64,000 bases of DNA, taken from contig NZ_CVTB01000055.1 of NCBI RefSeq assembly GCF_001050015.1, positions 1-64,000 of the forward strand, given 5' to 3'. The position numbers were made by a program, and so were the translations under genes. Origin of the DNA: Mycolicibacterium malmesburyense (lineage in GTDB: Bacteria; Actinomycetota; Actinomycetes; Mycobacteriales; Mycobacteriaceae). Below, one piece after another: positions 1 through 10,162 of the stretch (position 1 is the stretch's first letter; each line of letters starts with the position of its first letter). The notes below the pieces were generated by a model, which did no database searches, had not been told where the DNA came from, and was given only the letters and a program-made list of their open reading frames with translations.

Positions 1-1271
<1,271 letters not shown>

Positions 1272-1275
<4 letters not shown>

Positions 1276-1553
1276 CGGCGCTTAGCCTTCCGGTCGTCCT
1301 TGATGTGACCCTTGAATGTGCGGGTCGGGGCGAACTCGCCGAGCTTGTGACCCACCATTGCCTCGGTGACGAACACCGGGACGTGCTTGCGGCCGTCATG
1401 CACCGCAAACGTGTGCCCGATGAAGTCGGGGATGATGGTCGACCGACGCGACCAGGTCTTGATGACCTGCTTGGTGTTCTTCTCGTTCTGTGCGTCGACC
1501 TTCTTGAGCAGATGGTCGTCGACGAACGGACCCTTTTTCAGGCTGCGTGGCAT
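1272..1553 (-). CDS. rpsS: 30S ribosomal protein S19
   Basis: S19 sits in the 30S head with S13 and contacts the A-site region. The protein is 93 residues, the usual length, and begins [19 protein letters not shown], the family signature. Its end carries the [12 protein letters not shown] motif. The stop overlaps the rplV start by four bases. The gap to rplB is about 20 bases, consistent with a single S10 operon transcript. Confidence 0.97.
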
Positions 1554-1574
1554 ATTCCTTGTACCTGCCTACTC

Positions 1575-2411
1575 TCAGCGCTTCTTGCCGGTGCGCCGGC
1601 GACGGACGATGAGCTTGTTGCTCGCTTTGTTCGGCTTGCGGGTGCGACCCTCGGGCTTACCCCACGGGCTCACCGGATGGCGACCGCCGGAGGTCTTACC
1701 CTCACCACCACCGTGCGGGTGGTCGACCGGGTTCATCACGACGCCACGAACGGTGGGGCGCTTGCCCTTCCACCGCATGCGGCCGGCCTTGCCCCAGCTG
1801 ATGTTCGCCTGCTCGGCGTTGCCCACCTCACCGACGGTGGCGCGGCAGCGCACGTCGACGCGGCGGATCTCGCCCGACGGCATACGAAGCGAGGCGTAGG
1901 TGCCTTCCTTGCCCAGCAACTGGATGCTGGAGCCTGCCGAGCGAGCGAGCTTGGCGCCGCCGCCCGGACGCAGCTCCACCGCATGCACCAACGTGCCCGC
2001 GGGGATGTTGCGCAGCGGAAGGTTGTTGCCCGGCTTGATGTCGGCGTTGGGGCCCGACTCGACGACGGTGCCCTGCTTGACCCCCTCGGGGGCCAGGATG
2101 TAGCGCTTCTCACCGTCGAAGTAGTGCAGCAGCGCGATGTTCGCGGTGCGGTTCGGGTCGTACTCGATGTGCGCGACCTTGGCGTTGACGCCGTCCTTGT
2201 CGTTGCGACGGAAGTCGATCACCCGGTAAGCGCGCTTGTGCCCGCCGCCCTTGTGCCGGGTGGTGATGCGCCCGTGCGCGTTTCGGCCACCCCGGCCGTG
2301 CAGCGGACGAACCAGCGACTTCTCCGGATGGTCACGGGTGATCTCAGCGAAATCGGAGACGCTGGCACCGCGGCGACCGGGGGTCGTCGGCTTGTACTTG
2401 CGAATTGCCAT
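1575..2411 (-). CDS. rplB: 50S ribosomal protein L2
   Basis: L2 is a primary 23S rRNA binding protein close to the peptidyl transferase centre and is needed for subunit joining. The 278 residues carry the L2 hallmarks: the N-terminal [15 protein letters not shown] region, the middle [13 protein letters not shown] stretch, and the C-terminal loop [14 protein letters not shown] that includes the conserved functional histidine. Its position between rplW and rpsS is the standard S10 order. Confidence 0.98.
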   Translation of the reverse strand: MAIRKYKPTTPGRRGASVSDFAEITRDHPEKSLVRPLHGRGGRNAHGRITTRHKGGGHKRAYRVIDFRRNDKDGVNAKVAHIEYDPNRTANIALLHYFDGEKRYILAPEGVKQGTVVESGPNADIKPGNNLPLRNIPAGTLVHAVELRPGGGAKLARSAGSSIQLLGKEGTYASLRMPSGEIRRVDVRCRATVGEVGNAEQANISWGKAGRMRWKGKRPTVRGVVMNPVDHPHGGGEGKTSGGRHPVSPWGKPEGRTRKPNKASNKLIVRRRRTGKKR

Positions 2412-2434
2412 GATTCTCTAGGTCCCTCTGCCGG

Positions 2435-2737
2435 CTAGGCCGGCGCTCCGAACAAGTCGATGGGCTTGCTGCCCGCGGCCAGTGTCACGATTGCGCGCTT
2501 CGTGCTCTTGCGCTTTCCGTAGCCGGTGCGGGTGCGCTTGCGCTTGCCCTGCCGGTTGGCGGTGTTCACCGAGTCGACCTTGACGCCGAAGATCTTCTCG
2601 ATGGCGATCTTGATCTGCGTCTTGTTCGAATCCGGGTGCACGACGAACGTGTAGACGTTGTCCTCGATCAACCCGTACGACTTCTCGGAGATGACCGGCG
2701 ACAGGATGATGTCGCGGGGATCAGTGACGGTCGCCAT
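2435..2737 (-). CDS. rplW: 50S ribosomal protein L23
   Basis: L23 lies at the tunnel exit and is the docking site for trigger factor and SRP. The protein is 100 residues with the family start [16 protein letters not shown] and the basic loop [16 protein letters not shown]. Its start codon shares one base with the stop of rplD, so the two are translationally coupled. The following gap to rplB is 23 bases. Confidence 0.97.
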   Translation of the reverse strand: MATVTDPRDIILSPVISEKSYGLIEDNVYTFVVHPDSNKTQIKIAIEKIFGVKVDSVNTANRQGKRKRTRTGYGKRKSTKRAIVTLAAGSKPIDLFGAPA

Positions 2738-3405
2738 CAGGCCGACACCTCCTCTTTCGCAGTCTGGTTGGCGCTGATATAGGCGTTGAGGGCCTCCACG
2801 CTGAAGACCACGTCGTCAGCGTTCAGCACGTCGTAGGTGTTGAGCTGGTCCGGCGAAAGCACATGCACGCCCGGGAGATTGCGCACGCTCTTGGCGCTTA
2901 CCTCGTCGGCGCGGCCGATCACCACGAGCACCTTGTTCTTCTCGACCTGACGGTCGCCGACCAGCGTGGACAAGAACGCCTTGGCGCCCTTGGTCGACGG
3001 GGTCTGGCCCTCGACGAGCTCGGTGATCGCGTGGATCCGGTCGTTGCGAGCCCGGTCCGACAGCGCACCGCGCAATGCGGCCCGGATCATCTTCTTCGGC
3101 GTCCGCTCGCTGTAGTCACGCGGCTTGGGGCCGTGCACGATGCCGCCGCCGCTGAACTGCGGTGCGCGGGTCGAGCCCTGGCGCGCGCGGCCGGTGCCCT
3201 TCTGGCGGTACGGCTTCTTGCCGCCGCCACGGACCTCGCCGCGGGACTTGGTCGAGTGCGTGCCCTGCCGCGCCGCGGCCAGCTGCGCCGTCACAACCTG
3301 GTGCATCAACGCGATGTTCGTCTCGACGTCGAACAGCTCGGCGGGCAGCTCCACGGAGCCGTCCTTCTTGCCCGCCGGGGTGTGGACATCAACTTTGAGA
3401 GCCAT
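2737..3405 (-). CDS. rplD: 50S ribosomal protein L4
   Basis: L4 binds 23S rRNA domain I and extends a loop into the exit tunnel. The 222 residues include the extended-loop signature [20 protein letters not shown]. In E. coli L4 also represses its own operon; whether that happens here is unknown, since mycobacterial S10 leaders differ. The start shares one base with the rplC stop and the end shares one base with the rplW start. Confidence 0.97.
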   Translation of the reverse strand: MALKVDVHTPAGKKDGSVELPAELFDVETNIALMHQVVTAQLAAARQGTHSTKSRGEVRGGGKKPYRQKGTGRARQGSTRAPQFSGGGIVHGPKPRDYSERTPKKMIRAALRGALSDRARNDRIHAITELVEGQTPSTKGAKAFLSTLVGDRQVEKNKVLVVIGRADEVSAKSVRNLPGVHVLSPDQLNTYDVLNADDVVFSVEALNAYISANQTAKEEVSA

Positions 3406-4058
3406 TACTTCTCGCCTCGCTTGTTTGCGCTGCGGACCATCACGAGCCCGCCGTTACGGCCGGGGATGGCGCCCTTGATCAACAACACGCCGTTCTCGGC
3501 ATCGACCTTGTGCACCAACAGGTTCTGCGTGGTCACACGGTCGTTGCCCATCCGGCCCGACATGCGCGTGCCCTTGAACACCCGACCCGGTGTGGCGCAG
3601 CCACCGATGGAGCCCGGGCGACGGTGCACAGCCTGGGTGCCGTGGCTGGCGCCCTGACCGCGGAAGCCGTGCCGCTTCATCGTGCCCGCGAAACCCTTGC
3701 CCTTGCTGGTGCCGGTCACGTCGACGTAGGCGCCGTCGGCGAAGATCTCGGCGGTCAGCTCCTGCCCGACCTCGTATTCGGCGGCGGCGGACTCGTCATC
3801 GAGCCGCAACTCGGCCAGATGCCGGCGCGGATTGACCCCGGCGGCCGAATACTGGCCCGTGACAGGCTTGTTCACCTTGCGCGGGCTGATCTCGCCGTAG
3901 GCCAGCTGCACAGCGCTGTACCCGTCGCGCTCCGGCGTGCGGATGCGCGTCACCACATTGGGCCCTGCCTTGACGACCGTCACCGGCACGACCCGGTTGT
4001 TCTCGTCGAACACCTGCGTCATGCCCAGCTTGGTGCCCAGGATGCCTCTTCTAGCCAT
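3405..4058 (-). CDS. rplC: 50S ribosomal protein L3
   Basis: L3 is an early-assembly protein that reaches the peptidyl transferase centre. The protein is 217 residues, starts [19 protein letters not shown], and has the L3 signature [16 protein letters not shown] and the central loop [20 protein letters not shown]. Mutations in L3 loops confer linezolid resistance in mycobacteria; no obviously aberrant residue was noticed here. It lies 12 bases after rpsJ. Confidence 0.97.
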   Translation of the reverse strand: MARRGILGTKLGMTQVFDENNRVVPVTVVKAGPNVVTRIRTPERDGYSAVQLAYGEISPRKVNKPVTGQYSAAGVNPRRHLAELRLDDESAAAEYEVGQELTAEIFADGAYVDVTGTSKGKGFAGTMKRHGFRGQGASHGTQAVHRRPGSIGGCATPGRVFKGTRMSGRMGNDRVTTQNLLVHKVDAENGVLLIKGAIPGRNGGLVMVRSANKRGEK

Positions 4059-4070
4059 GCTCTGGTTCTC

Positions 4071-4376
4071 CTACTGGATGTTGACGTCGACGCTGGCCGG
4101 CAGATCGATGCGCATGAGGGCGTCAACGGTCTTCGGCGTCGGGTCGAGGATGTCGATCAGCCGCTTGTGGGTGCGCATCTCGAAGTGCTCCCGCGAGTCC
4201 TTGTACTTGTGCGGGGACCGGATGACGCAGTACACGTTCTTCTCGGTCGGCAGCGGCACAGGACCAACCACGCTGGCGCCGGTTCTGGTGACCGTTTCCA
4301 CGATCTTGCGCGCCGAGGCGTCGATCGCCTCGTGGTCGTAGGCCTTGAGCCTGATGCGGATCTTCTGTCCCGCCAC
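4071..4376 (-). CDS. rpsJ: 30S ribosomal protein S10 (NusE)
   Basis: S10 is a 30S head protein and, as NusE, part of transcription antitermination complexes. The 101-residue protein begins [19 protein letters not shown] and has the conserved [23 protein letters not shown] region. It is the first gene of the S10 operon. It follows a long untranslated leader, with a GTAGGAGAAG-type ribosome binding site just before the ATG. Confidence 0.98.
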
Positions 4377-4793
4377 GCTTCTCCTACCTCACTCATACTG
4401 GGCCCGGGATCGGGCCGCACCTCACCGGCACTTCGCCGGTCGAACCGGCAATACAGCTTCGCGCTGTCATGCCGCCGCTGTTCTTCTGTCTGTGGTCCAC
4501 CGGTCCCCGCGGTCGGGTGTGTCGCCCGCACACGCACTCGCCCGCTCCGAAAATCGTCACGATCGAGATTGGCACCGGATGCGCCCGGTTGGGCGCCGGT
4601 CGTATGCCCCGGCCACGCGGTCCGAACGGGCACCGTCCCGGCTCAAGGCAACCCGAACAGTATGCCCTAGAAAACGGCACGCTCCAAATCCCTGGCCACG
4701 GGATACCCGCTCGCCCGGGCGCACGCCCGGCTCGCCGACCTTACCGCCGAGTAAGGTGTGCCGTCACGGCCGCTCCGACCACCACATATCGCG
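4377..4793 (-). other. S10 operon leader and upstream non-coding region
   Basis: This stretch of about 417 bases holds no convincing gene. From the proposed promoter (4659-4687) to the rpsJ ATG it would be transcribed as a leader of roughly 275 nt. At 4505-4525 (minus strand GCGACACACCCG, then AC, then CGCGGGG) lies an element that recurs in the str operon leader. Between the promoter and the NTF2-like gene are two small inverted repeats, CCGGGCG/CGCCCGG at 4715-4730 and CCTTAC/GTAAGG at 4739-4756. These may end the upstream transcript, but neither is followed by a T tract. Confidence 0.6.
4659..4687 (-). promoter_or_regulatory. Probable SigA-type promoter of the S10 operon
   Basis: On the minus strand TTGGAG (4682-4687) is followed after exactly 17 bases by CATACT (4659-4664). 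An overlapping TACTGT, shifted by two bases, fits the mycobacterial TANNNT -10 consensus. The -35 hexamer is the same as in the proposed str operon promoter. Spacing and context support the call; no transcription start data are available. Confidence 0.5.
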
Positions 4794-5150
4794 TCAGCCG
4801 CGGTAGGTGCCGTGGCCCTCGCGGACACGTCCGTCGGCGCCGAAAACCAGCACCTCGTTGACCAGTTCACCGCGATGATTGCGGTAGTTGATCACCAATG
4901 TCGACATGCCACGGTAAACGTCGACGACCTCGAAGCGCAGCTCCGGCAGGCCCGCCAACGCCGCTTCCCAGTACTGACGCAGCGCATCCTTGCCGCGCAC
5001 CACTCCCCCGGACTCCGGCATCACCCGCGCGGCGACCGGAGAGGTGAAGAGCACGTCGTCGTCGAAATGCGCCGGCACCGCCCCGACGTCATGCGCGTTC
5101 CAGGCACGCACCCAGTCGTCGGCAAAGCGGTCCGCGTCAGGCGTCGGCAC
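4794..5150 (-). CDS. NTF2-like / SnoaL-fold protein
   Basis: A 118-residue protein of the cone-shaped NTF2-like fold. It has the typical start DRFADDWVRAWNAHDVGAVPAHFDDDVLFTSP, a middle GKDALRQYWEAAL helix and beta strands at the end. Family members are ketosteroid isomerases, polyketide cyclases or small-ligand binders, and the sequence alone does not decide which. The start is a GTG four bases after the stop of the upstream esterase, so the two are probably co-transcribed. The substrate is unknown. Confidence 0.75.
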   Translation of the reverse strand: MPTPDADRFADDWVRAWNAHDVGAVPAHFDDDVLFTSPVAARVMPESGGVVRGKDALRQYWEAALAGLPELRFEVVDVYRGMSTLVINYRNHRGELVNEVLVFGADGRVREGHGTYRG

Positions 5151-5154
5151 AGAC

Positions 5155-6741
5155 TCAGCGTCGCAGACCCGCCCAGAACGCGCACTTGTGTTTTTCGCCG
5201 AAGTCGGTGATGACGCGGTTGCCGTCGGGCTCCAACCACAGCCACTCCCCCCGCTCGCCCAGCTCTGGCCAGCCCTGGCCGGGGTTCCCGGTGTCGGTGA
5301 ATCGCGCCCAGTAGTCGGTCATCTCGTTGGACAGCCGGTGCTGGGCCGGGTCCGGCGGCGGGGCACCGCCGACGTCGAAGAGGTAGCGCAGCTCCAGTGA
5401 ATGCGCCGCCCCGACGGGAAATGGCGACTCGCGCAACGGTTCCGGCACCGGCGCGGCCCGGTCTCCGAATTCCGAGGCGTACACCGGCCGGTCGTGCAGC
5501 GCGTCGGCCATTTGATCGGCCACACACGCGAAGTCGCTGTCGGTGATCGCGGCGGAGTACGCCAGGGCGACGTTCCCGTCGAATCGATCGGGCGGGTATT
5601 GCGCGGCGACGGCGGGTGCCTGCGGGCCGAACGCCTCGGCGAGCAGTTCGGGGTAGTGCGCGGCGTCGAGCGGCCGACCGCGCAGGTGTTGCAGGGCAGC
5701 GAACAGGTTGAACTCGTCGGCGGTGGTGTTGATCATCACCGGGACATCGGCGGCGGCGCGTCCATCGGTGATCGCATCGAACGCGTTCTGCGGCAGCGTC
5801 GGGGTCCCGAACACCGGGCCGCTGAGCCGTTCGGTGCCGAACCGTGCGTACAACAGCGGGTCGGCGAACTTGTCGGCAGGCAGCGACCGCAGACACTCGG
5901 CGACGAGATGGGCGGCGCCGCAACCCACCTCGGCCGCATACTCGGCGCTGGCCTGCTGGGCGGCGGGCAGGTCGTACTGCGCCTGGCATGGCCCGCTCTG
6001 AATGATCGCCCGACCGAACAGGCCCCTCGATGCAGGCGCGACCAGGTGGTCGCACACCGACATGCCACCAGCCGACTCCCCGGCGATGGTGACCCGGTCC
6101 GGATCCCCGCCGAACGCGGCGATGTTGTCGCGCACCCAGCGCAGCGCGGCCTGCTGGTCGGCGAGACCGTAGTTGCCGGCGTCGGGGCCGAGCGATGGAT
6201 GGGCGAGGAAGCCGAGCGCACCCAGCCGGTAGTTGATGGTGACGACGACGACGCCGCGGTGGGCGAAGCCGCGCGCACCATAGATGTCGCCGCTGCCGTT
6301 GAGAAAGCTGCCGCCGTGAATCCACACCAGGACCGGTCGCGGCTCGTCCGACGGCGGCGGCGTCCAGACGTTGAGCGTCAGGCAATCCTCGCTCGGCGGT
6401 CGCTGGTCGACGTCGGAGCTGGTGTCCTGGATGCACCGCGCACCGGGTCGCGACGCATCACGAAATCCCGTCCACGACTCGACCGGGGCGGGCGGCTGCC
6501 ACCGTAGCGTGCCGACAGGCGGTGCGGCATAAGGGATCCCGGCGAAGTATCGGTGATCGTCGGCGACGGTGCCCCGCACGGCGCCCGCGTCGGTCCGCAC
6601 CACGCCGGGGTCGACGGGCACGTCCACCGCCGCGGTCTCGCCATGGGCGCAGCCGGAGACCACGAGGAGAAGCAGTCCGAGAAACGCCGCCGCGCCCCGA
6701 GCGCCTCGACGGACCGGCCTGCCACCGTTTCCACTCGCCAC
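5155..6741 (-). CDS. Carboxylesterase type B, predicted lipoprotein
   Basis: A 528-residue alpha/beta hydrolase of the carboxylesterase/cholinesterase family (mycobacterial LipT-like). A basic N-terminus and hydrophobic stretch end in the lipobox VSGC, so the mature enzyme is probably anchored on the outer face of the plasma membrane. The oxyanion-hole motif WIHGGSF, the nucleophile elbow GESAGG, an acidic residue in [10 protein letters not shown] and a histidine in [12 protein letters not shown] form the expected triad region. The start is GTG. The gene is divergent from the first P450 and followed closely by the NTF2-like gene. Ester substrate not known. Confidence 0.85.
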   Translation of the reverse strand: MASGNGGRPVRRGARGAAAFLGLLLLVVSGCAHGETAAVDVPVDPGVVRTDAGAVRGTVADDHRYFAGIPYAAPPVGTLRWQPPAPVESWTGFRDASRPGARCIQDTSSDVDQRPPSEDCLTLNVWTPPPSDEPRPVLVWIHGGSFLNGSGDIYGARGFAHRGVVVVTINYRLGALGFLAHPSLGPDAGNYGLADQQAALRWVRDNIAAFGGDPDRVTIAGESAGGMSVCDHLVAPASRGLFGRAIIQSGPCQAQYDLPAAQQASAEYAAEVGCGAAHLVAECLRSLPADKFADPLLYARFGTERLSGPVFGTPTLPQNAFDAITDGRAAADVPVMINTTADEFNLFAALQHLRGRPLDAAHYPELLAEAFGPQAPAVAAQYPPDRFDGNVALAYSAAITDSDFACVADQMADALHDRPVYASEFGDRAAPVPEPLRESPFPVGAAHSLELRYLFDVGGAPPPDPAQHRLSNEMTDYWARFTDTGNPGQGWPELGERGEWLWLEPDGNRVITDFGEKHKCAFWAGLRR

Positions 6742-6799
6742 GTCGCGAGCGTACTGACGGGGCGCGGATGCCCGGTCGGCTCATCGCTTAGAGTGGATA

Positions 6800-6815
6800 C
6801 TTGACAGCTGTCAAG
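6800..6815. promoter_or_regulatory. Perfect 16-bp palindrome upstream of the first P450
   Basis: CTTGACAGCTGTCAAG is a perfect inverted repeat between the divergent esterase and P450 genes, about 21 bases before the P450 ATG. It directly follows a TAGAGT hexamer that could be a -10 element. The same half sites (CTTGAC/GTCAAG) occur before the second P450, so this is best read as an operator for a dimeric repressor. The TTGACA it contains has no suitable -10 at 16-18 bases. Confidence 0.65.
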
Positions 6816-6836
6816 AATGAGCCCGAGCGAGGGAAT

Positions 6837-8087
6837 ATGAGCACGCCGATCATCGACGACGCCGCCAAGGTGCTGGCCGACCCGAAGGCCTACACCGACG
6901 AGGCGAGCCTGCACACCGCGTTGACCCACCTGCGCAACAACGCCCCGGTGTCCTACGTCGACGTGCCCGACTACCGGCCGTTCTATGCCGTCACCAAGCA
7001 CGCCGACATCATGGCGATCGAGCGCGACAACGAGCTGTGGATCAACGCGCCGCGTCCGATGCTCGTCACGGCCGCCACCGATGACCTCTCGCAGGCCAAC
7101 CTCGCCGCCGGCGGCGGGCTGCGCACGCTCATCCACATGGACGACCCGCTGCACCGCGACATCCGCAAGATCGGCGCGGACTGGTTTCGCCCCAAGGCGA
7201 TGCGCGCGCTGAAGACCCGCGTCGACGAACTGGCCAAGATCTACGTCGACAAGATGGTCGAAAAGGGTCCCGAGTGCGACTTCGTTCAGGAGGTCGCGGT
7301 CAACTTTCCGCTGTACGTGATCCTTTCGCTGCTCGGCCTGCCCGAATCCGACTTCGGGCGCATGCTCAAGCTCACCCAGGAGATGTTCGGCGGCGACGAC
7401 GATGAGTTCACCCGCGGCAAGAGCGCGCAGGAACTGCACGAGGTCATCACCGACTTCTTCCGCTACTTCACCGCGCTGACCGCCGAACGTCGCGCCAACC
7501 CCACCGACGACCTGGCTTCGGCGATCGCGAACGCCAAGATCGACGGCGAATACCTCAACGACGTCGACTGCCTGTCCTATTACGTCATCGTCGCGAGCGC
7601 CGGCCATGACACCACGAGCGCGGCGATCTCCGGCGGCCTGCTGGCGTTGATCGAGAATCAGGACCAGTTGGCCCGCCTGAAGGCGCATCCGGAACTGATG
7701 GGCACCGCGGTCGAGGAGATGATCCGCTGGACCACTCCGGTCAAGGAGTTCATGCGCACGGCGACGGCCGATACCGACGTGCGCGGCGTGCCGATCAAGG
7801 AGGGCGAGTCGGTGCTGCTGTCCTATGTCTCGGCCAACCGCGACGAGGACATCTTCGACGAACCATTCCGCTTCGACGTCGGCCGCGATCCGAACAAGCA
7901 CCTCTCGTTCGGCTACGGCGTGCACTTCTGCCTCGGCGCCGCGCTCGCGCGCATGGAGATCAACAGTTTCTTCGCCGAGCTCGTCCCGCGGCTGGATTCG
8001 ATCGAGTTGGCCGGGGACCCGGACTTCATCGCGACGATCTTCGTCGGCGGGCTCAAGCACCTGCCGATCAGGTACTCCCTGCGCTGA
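6837..8087 (+). CDS. Cytochrome P450 (first of tandem pair)
   Basis: A 416-residue soluble class I P450 monooxygenase. Visible motifs are the I-helix AGHDTT, the K-helix ExxR (in EEMIRW), and the heme-binding loop FGYGVHFCLGAALAR with the ligand Cys at about residue 365. The ATG at 6837 follows a GAGGGA ribosome binding site; an upstream in-frame TTG at 6801 lies inside the palindrome and is not used here. It is closely related to the next gene, so they are tandem duplicates. Electrons must come from a ferredoxin and reductase, and no ferredoxin gene is adjacent. The substrate is unknown; no CYP family number is assigned. Confidence 0.92.
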   Translation: MSTPIIDDAAKVLADPKAYTDEASLHTALTHLRNNAPVSYVDVPDYRPFYAVTKHADIMAIERDNELWINAPRPMLVTAATDDLSQANLAAGGGLRTLIHMDDPLHRDIRKIGADWFRPKAMRALKTRVDELAKIYVDKMVEKGPECDFVQEVAVNFPLYVILSLLGLPESDFGRMLKLTQEMFGGDDDEFTRGKSAQELHEVITDFFRYFTALTAERRANPTDDLASAIANAKIDGEYLNDVDCLSYYVIVASAGHDTTSAAISGGLLALIENQDQLARLKAHPELMGTAVEEMIRWTTPVKEFMRTATADTDVRGVPIKEGESVLLSYVSANRDEDIFDEPFRFDVGRDPNKHLSFGYGVHFCLGAALARMEINSFFAELVPRLDSIELAGDPDFIATIFVGGLKHLPIRYSLR

Positions 8088-8155
8088 ACCCCGGCCCGTC
8101 GCTGTGATCGAGCCCAACCTCGCGGCGCGAAGTGGCGACAGTCACATAGACTGTG

Positions 8156-8171
8156 CTTGACACCCGTCAAG
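8156..8171. promoter_or_regulatory. Second CTTGAC/GTCAAG inverted repeat, upstream of second P450
   Basis: CTTGACACCCGTCAAG repeats the six-base arms of the 6800-6815 palindrome with a different four-base centre. It lies three bases after TAGACT and about 18 bases before the second P450 ATG, the same arrangement as at the first gene. Conservation of arms and position with a changed centre argues for a protein binding site. Confidence 0.65.
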
Positions 8172-8189
8172 TCGTTCCCGAGGAGTTGC

Positions 8190-9452
8190 ATGAGCACGCC
8201 GACGATGGACCAGGAATCAGAGGAAGCCGCGAAGGTCTTCGCCGATCCCAAGGCGTACGCCGACGAGGAGCGACTACACGCCGCGCTTGCTCACCTTCGG
8301 GCCCACAATCCGGTCCCGTACGTCGACCATCCGCCGTACCGGCCGTTCTACGCCATCACCAAGCACGCCGACATCATGGACATCGAGCGGGCCAACGATT
8401 TGTGGCTGAGTGAGCCGCGCCCGCTGCTGGGGACGGCCGAGGCCGACGACCTGGCCAGGGCCCAGCTCGAGGCCGGCATGGGGTTGAGAACACTGATCCA
8501 CATGGACGATCCGCACCACCGCGACGTCCGCAAGATCGGCGCGGATTGGTTCCGCCCCAAGGCGATGCGCGACCTGAAGGTGCGTGTCGACGACCTGGCC
8601 AAGAGGTACGTCGACAAGATGCGCGACATCGGACCCGAATGCGATTTCGTCGAGGACATCGCGGTGCACTATCCGCTCTATGTGATCCTGTCGCTGCTGG
8701 GCCTGCCGGAGGAGGACTTCCCGCGCATGCTCAAGCTCACGCAGGAGATCTTCGGCGGCGACGACGAGGAGTACCAGCGCGGCACGACCGCCGAGGAGAA
8801 GCTGCAGACGGTGGTCGAGTTCTTCGCCTACTTCAATGAACTGACCGCGTCACGCCGCGCGAACCCGACCGATGACCTGGCGTCGGCGATCGCCAACGGA
8901 ACCATCAACGGCGAGCCGCTCTCCGAGGTCGACACCGCGTCGTACTACGTCATCGTCGCCACTGCGGGACATGACACCACCAAGGACGCGATCTCCGGCG
9001 GCCTGCGTGCGCTGATCGAGAACCCCGAACAACTCGCGCGACTCAAGGCGCAGCCGGAACTGATGGGCACTGCGGTCGAGGAGATGATCCGCTGGACCAC
9101 CCCGGTCAAGGAGTTCATGCGCACCGCCGCCGAAGACACCGAGGTTCGGGGCGTGCCGATCGCCAAGGGCGAATCCGTCTATCTCGCTTACACATCCGCC
9201 AACCGCGACGAAGAGGTGTTCGACGAGCCGTTCAAGTTCGACGTGGGCCGCGACCCGAACAAGCACCTGTCCTTCGGTTACGGGGTGCACTTCTGCCTCG
9301 GCGCCGCGCTCGCGCGCATGGAGATGAACAGCCTGTTCAGCGAACTGCTACCGCGGCTGGACTCGATCGAATTGGCGGGTGAGCCCGAACTCGCGGCGAC
9401 GGTGTTCGTCGGTGGCCTCAAGCATCTTCCGATTCGCTACTCGCTGAGGTGA
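8190..9452 (+). CDS. Cytochrome P450 (second of tandem pair)
   Basis: A 420-residue P450 very similar to its neighbour over the whole length. It carries the I-helix AGHDTT, ExxR in EEMIRW, and the heme loop FGYGVHFCLGAALAR with Cys at about residue 369. The start is the ATG at 8190 behind GAGGAG. Differences cluster in the N-terminus and in the region after residue 180 (the F-G region that usually shapes substrate choice). The 3' end overlaps the convergent TetR gene by 35 bases. It probably has its own promoter and operator. Confidence 0.92.
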   Translation: MSTPTMDQESEEAAKVFADPKAYADEERLHAALAHLRAHNPVPYVDHPPYRPFYAITKHADIMDIERANDLWLSEPRPLLGTAEADDLARAQLEAGMGLRTLIHMDDPHHRDVRKIGADWFRPKAMRDLKVRVDDLAKRYVDKMRDIGPECDFVEDIAVHYPLYVILSLLGLPEEDFPRMLKLTQEIFGGDDEEYQRGTTAEEKLQTVVEFFAYFNELTASRRANPTDDLASAIANGTINGEPLSEVDTASYYVIVATAGHDTTKDAISGGLRALIENPEQLARLKAQPELMGTAVEEMIRWTTPVKEFMRTAAEDTEVRGVPIAKGESVYLAYTSANRDEEVFDEPFKFDVGRDPNKHLSFGYGVHFCLGAALARMEMNSLFSELLPRLDSIELAGEPELAATVFVGGLKHLPIRYSLR

Positions 9453-10071
9453 TCTCGCTCGGCTTCTTCGCGTGGGTGGCCAGGAAACCGTCGACCGCGG
9501 CTTCAGCACACGCGTGGTAGTCGAAGTCGGCGACGGTCGACAGCTTCCCGAGGATCAACGGGCCGATCAGAAGTGAGATGGTCTGGATCCGGTCCACCTC
9601 GTCGAGTTCCTCAGCCGCCTGGGCACCGTCGAGGATCGCGTCGAAGGGTGCGGAGTACAGCGCGATGATGCGTGACCTCAGGGTGCCCACGGCATCCGAA
9701 TCCGACTGCTGCACTTCGGAGTACGTCCCCACATCGGGACCGGAGGCCATCCACGTCATGGCGGTGATCATGGCGGACGCCTCGGCGATCGACTCCGCCC
9801 ACCCGACCACGACCGCGATCAGCCGCTCGCGCAGGCTGCCCTCGGAGGGCGGCATCGGCGCGGGGTTGAGCAGGCTCATGAACGCCGCCGCCATCAAGTC
9901 GTTGGCGCTCGGAAAGTGTCGATACAGCGTGGCCCGCGCGACGTTGGCGGTTCGGGTGACCGCGTCGATGGTGACCGCGCTCGGGCCACCGGCCCGCAGC
10001 AGCGTTGTCGCCGCTTCGAGCAGGCGGGCACGGGACCGCGCCGGCCTCGGGTCGGTACTCGCCCCGCTCAT
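9418..10071 (-). CDS. TetR family transcriptional regulator
   Basis: A 217-residue regulator with an N-terminal helix-turn-helix (RARLLEAATTLLRAGGPSAVTIDAVTRTANVARATLYRHF, residues about 13-52) and a ligand-binding C-terminal half. The ATG at 10071 is preferred over a GTG at 10083 that overlaps the AGGAGG ribosome binding site. It is divergent from the efflux gene, and two tandem inverted repeats in the shared upstream region are its probable operators. It therefore most likely represses itself and the efflux pump. It may or may not also act on the P450 genes, whose palindromes differ. Confidence 0.85.
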   Translation of the reverse strand: MSGASTDPRPARSRARLLEAATTLLRAGGPSAVTIDAVTRTANVARATLYRHFPSANDLMAAAFMSLLNPAPMPPSEGSLRERLIAVVVGWAESIAEASAMITAMTWMASGPDVGTYSEVQQSDSDAVGTLRSRIIALYSAPFDAILDGAQAAEELDEVDRIQTISLLIGPLILGKLSTVADFDYHACAEAAVDGFLATHAKKPSEITSASSESEDA

Positions 10072-10097
10072 CGTTTGACCCACCTCCTAGCCGGGAA

Positions 10098-10132
10098 CAA
10101 GACTATCGGTCTTGCAACAAGACTGTTAGTCT
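10098..10132. promoter_or_regulatory. Two tandem TetR-type operators between regulator and efflux gene
   Basis: CAAGACTATCGGTCTTG (10098-10114) and CAAGACTGTTAGTCT (10118-10132) share AAGAC, five bases, GTCTT/GTCT. The repeats are offset by 20 bases, about two helical turns. This is the usual layout for cooperative TetR binding in a divergent promoter region. Confidence 0.7.
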
Positions 10133-10162
10133 CAAAAATCTCGTCGAAAGAGAGAGCGACGC

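Noticed and set aside
4715..4756. Terminator for the NTF2-like gene
   Set aside because: The two inverted repeats are short (six to seven bp) and lack a T tract, and they sit close to the S10 promoter, so their role is undecided.
6801..6806. TTGACA as the -35 box of the first P450 promoter
   Set aside because: No acceptable -10 occurs 16-18 bases downstream. The hexamer is part of a perfect palindrome that recurs before the second P450.
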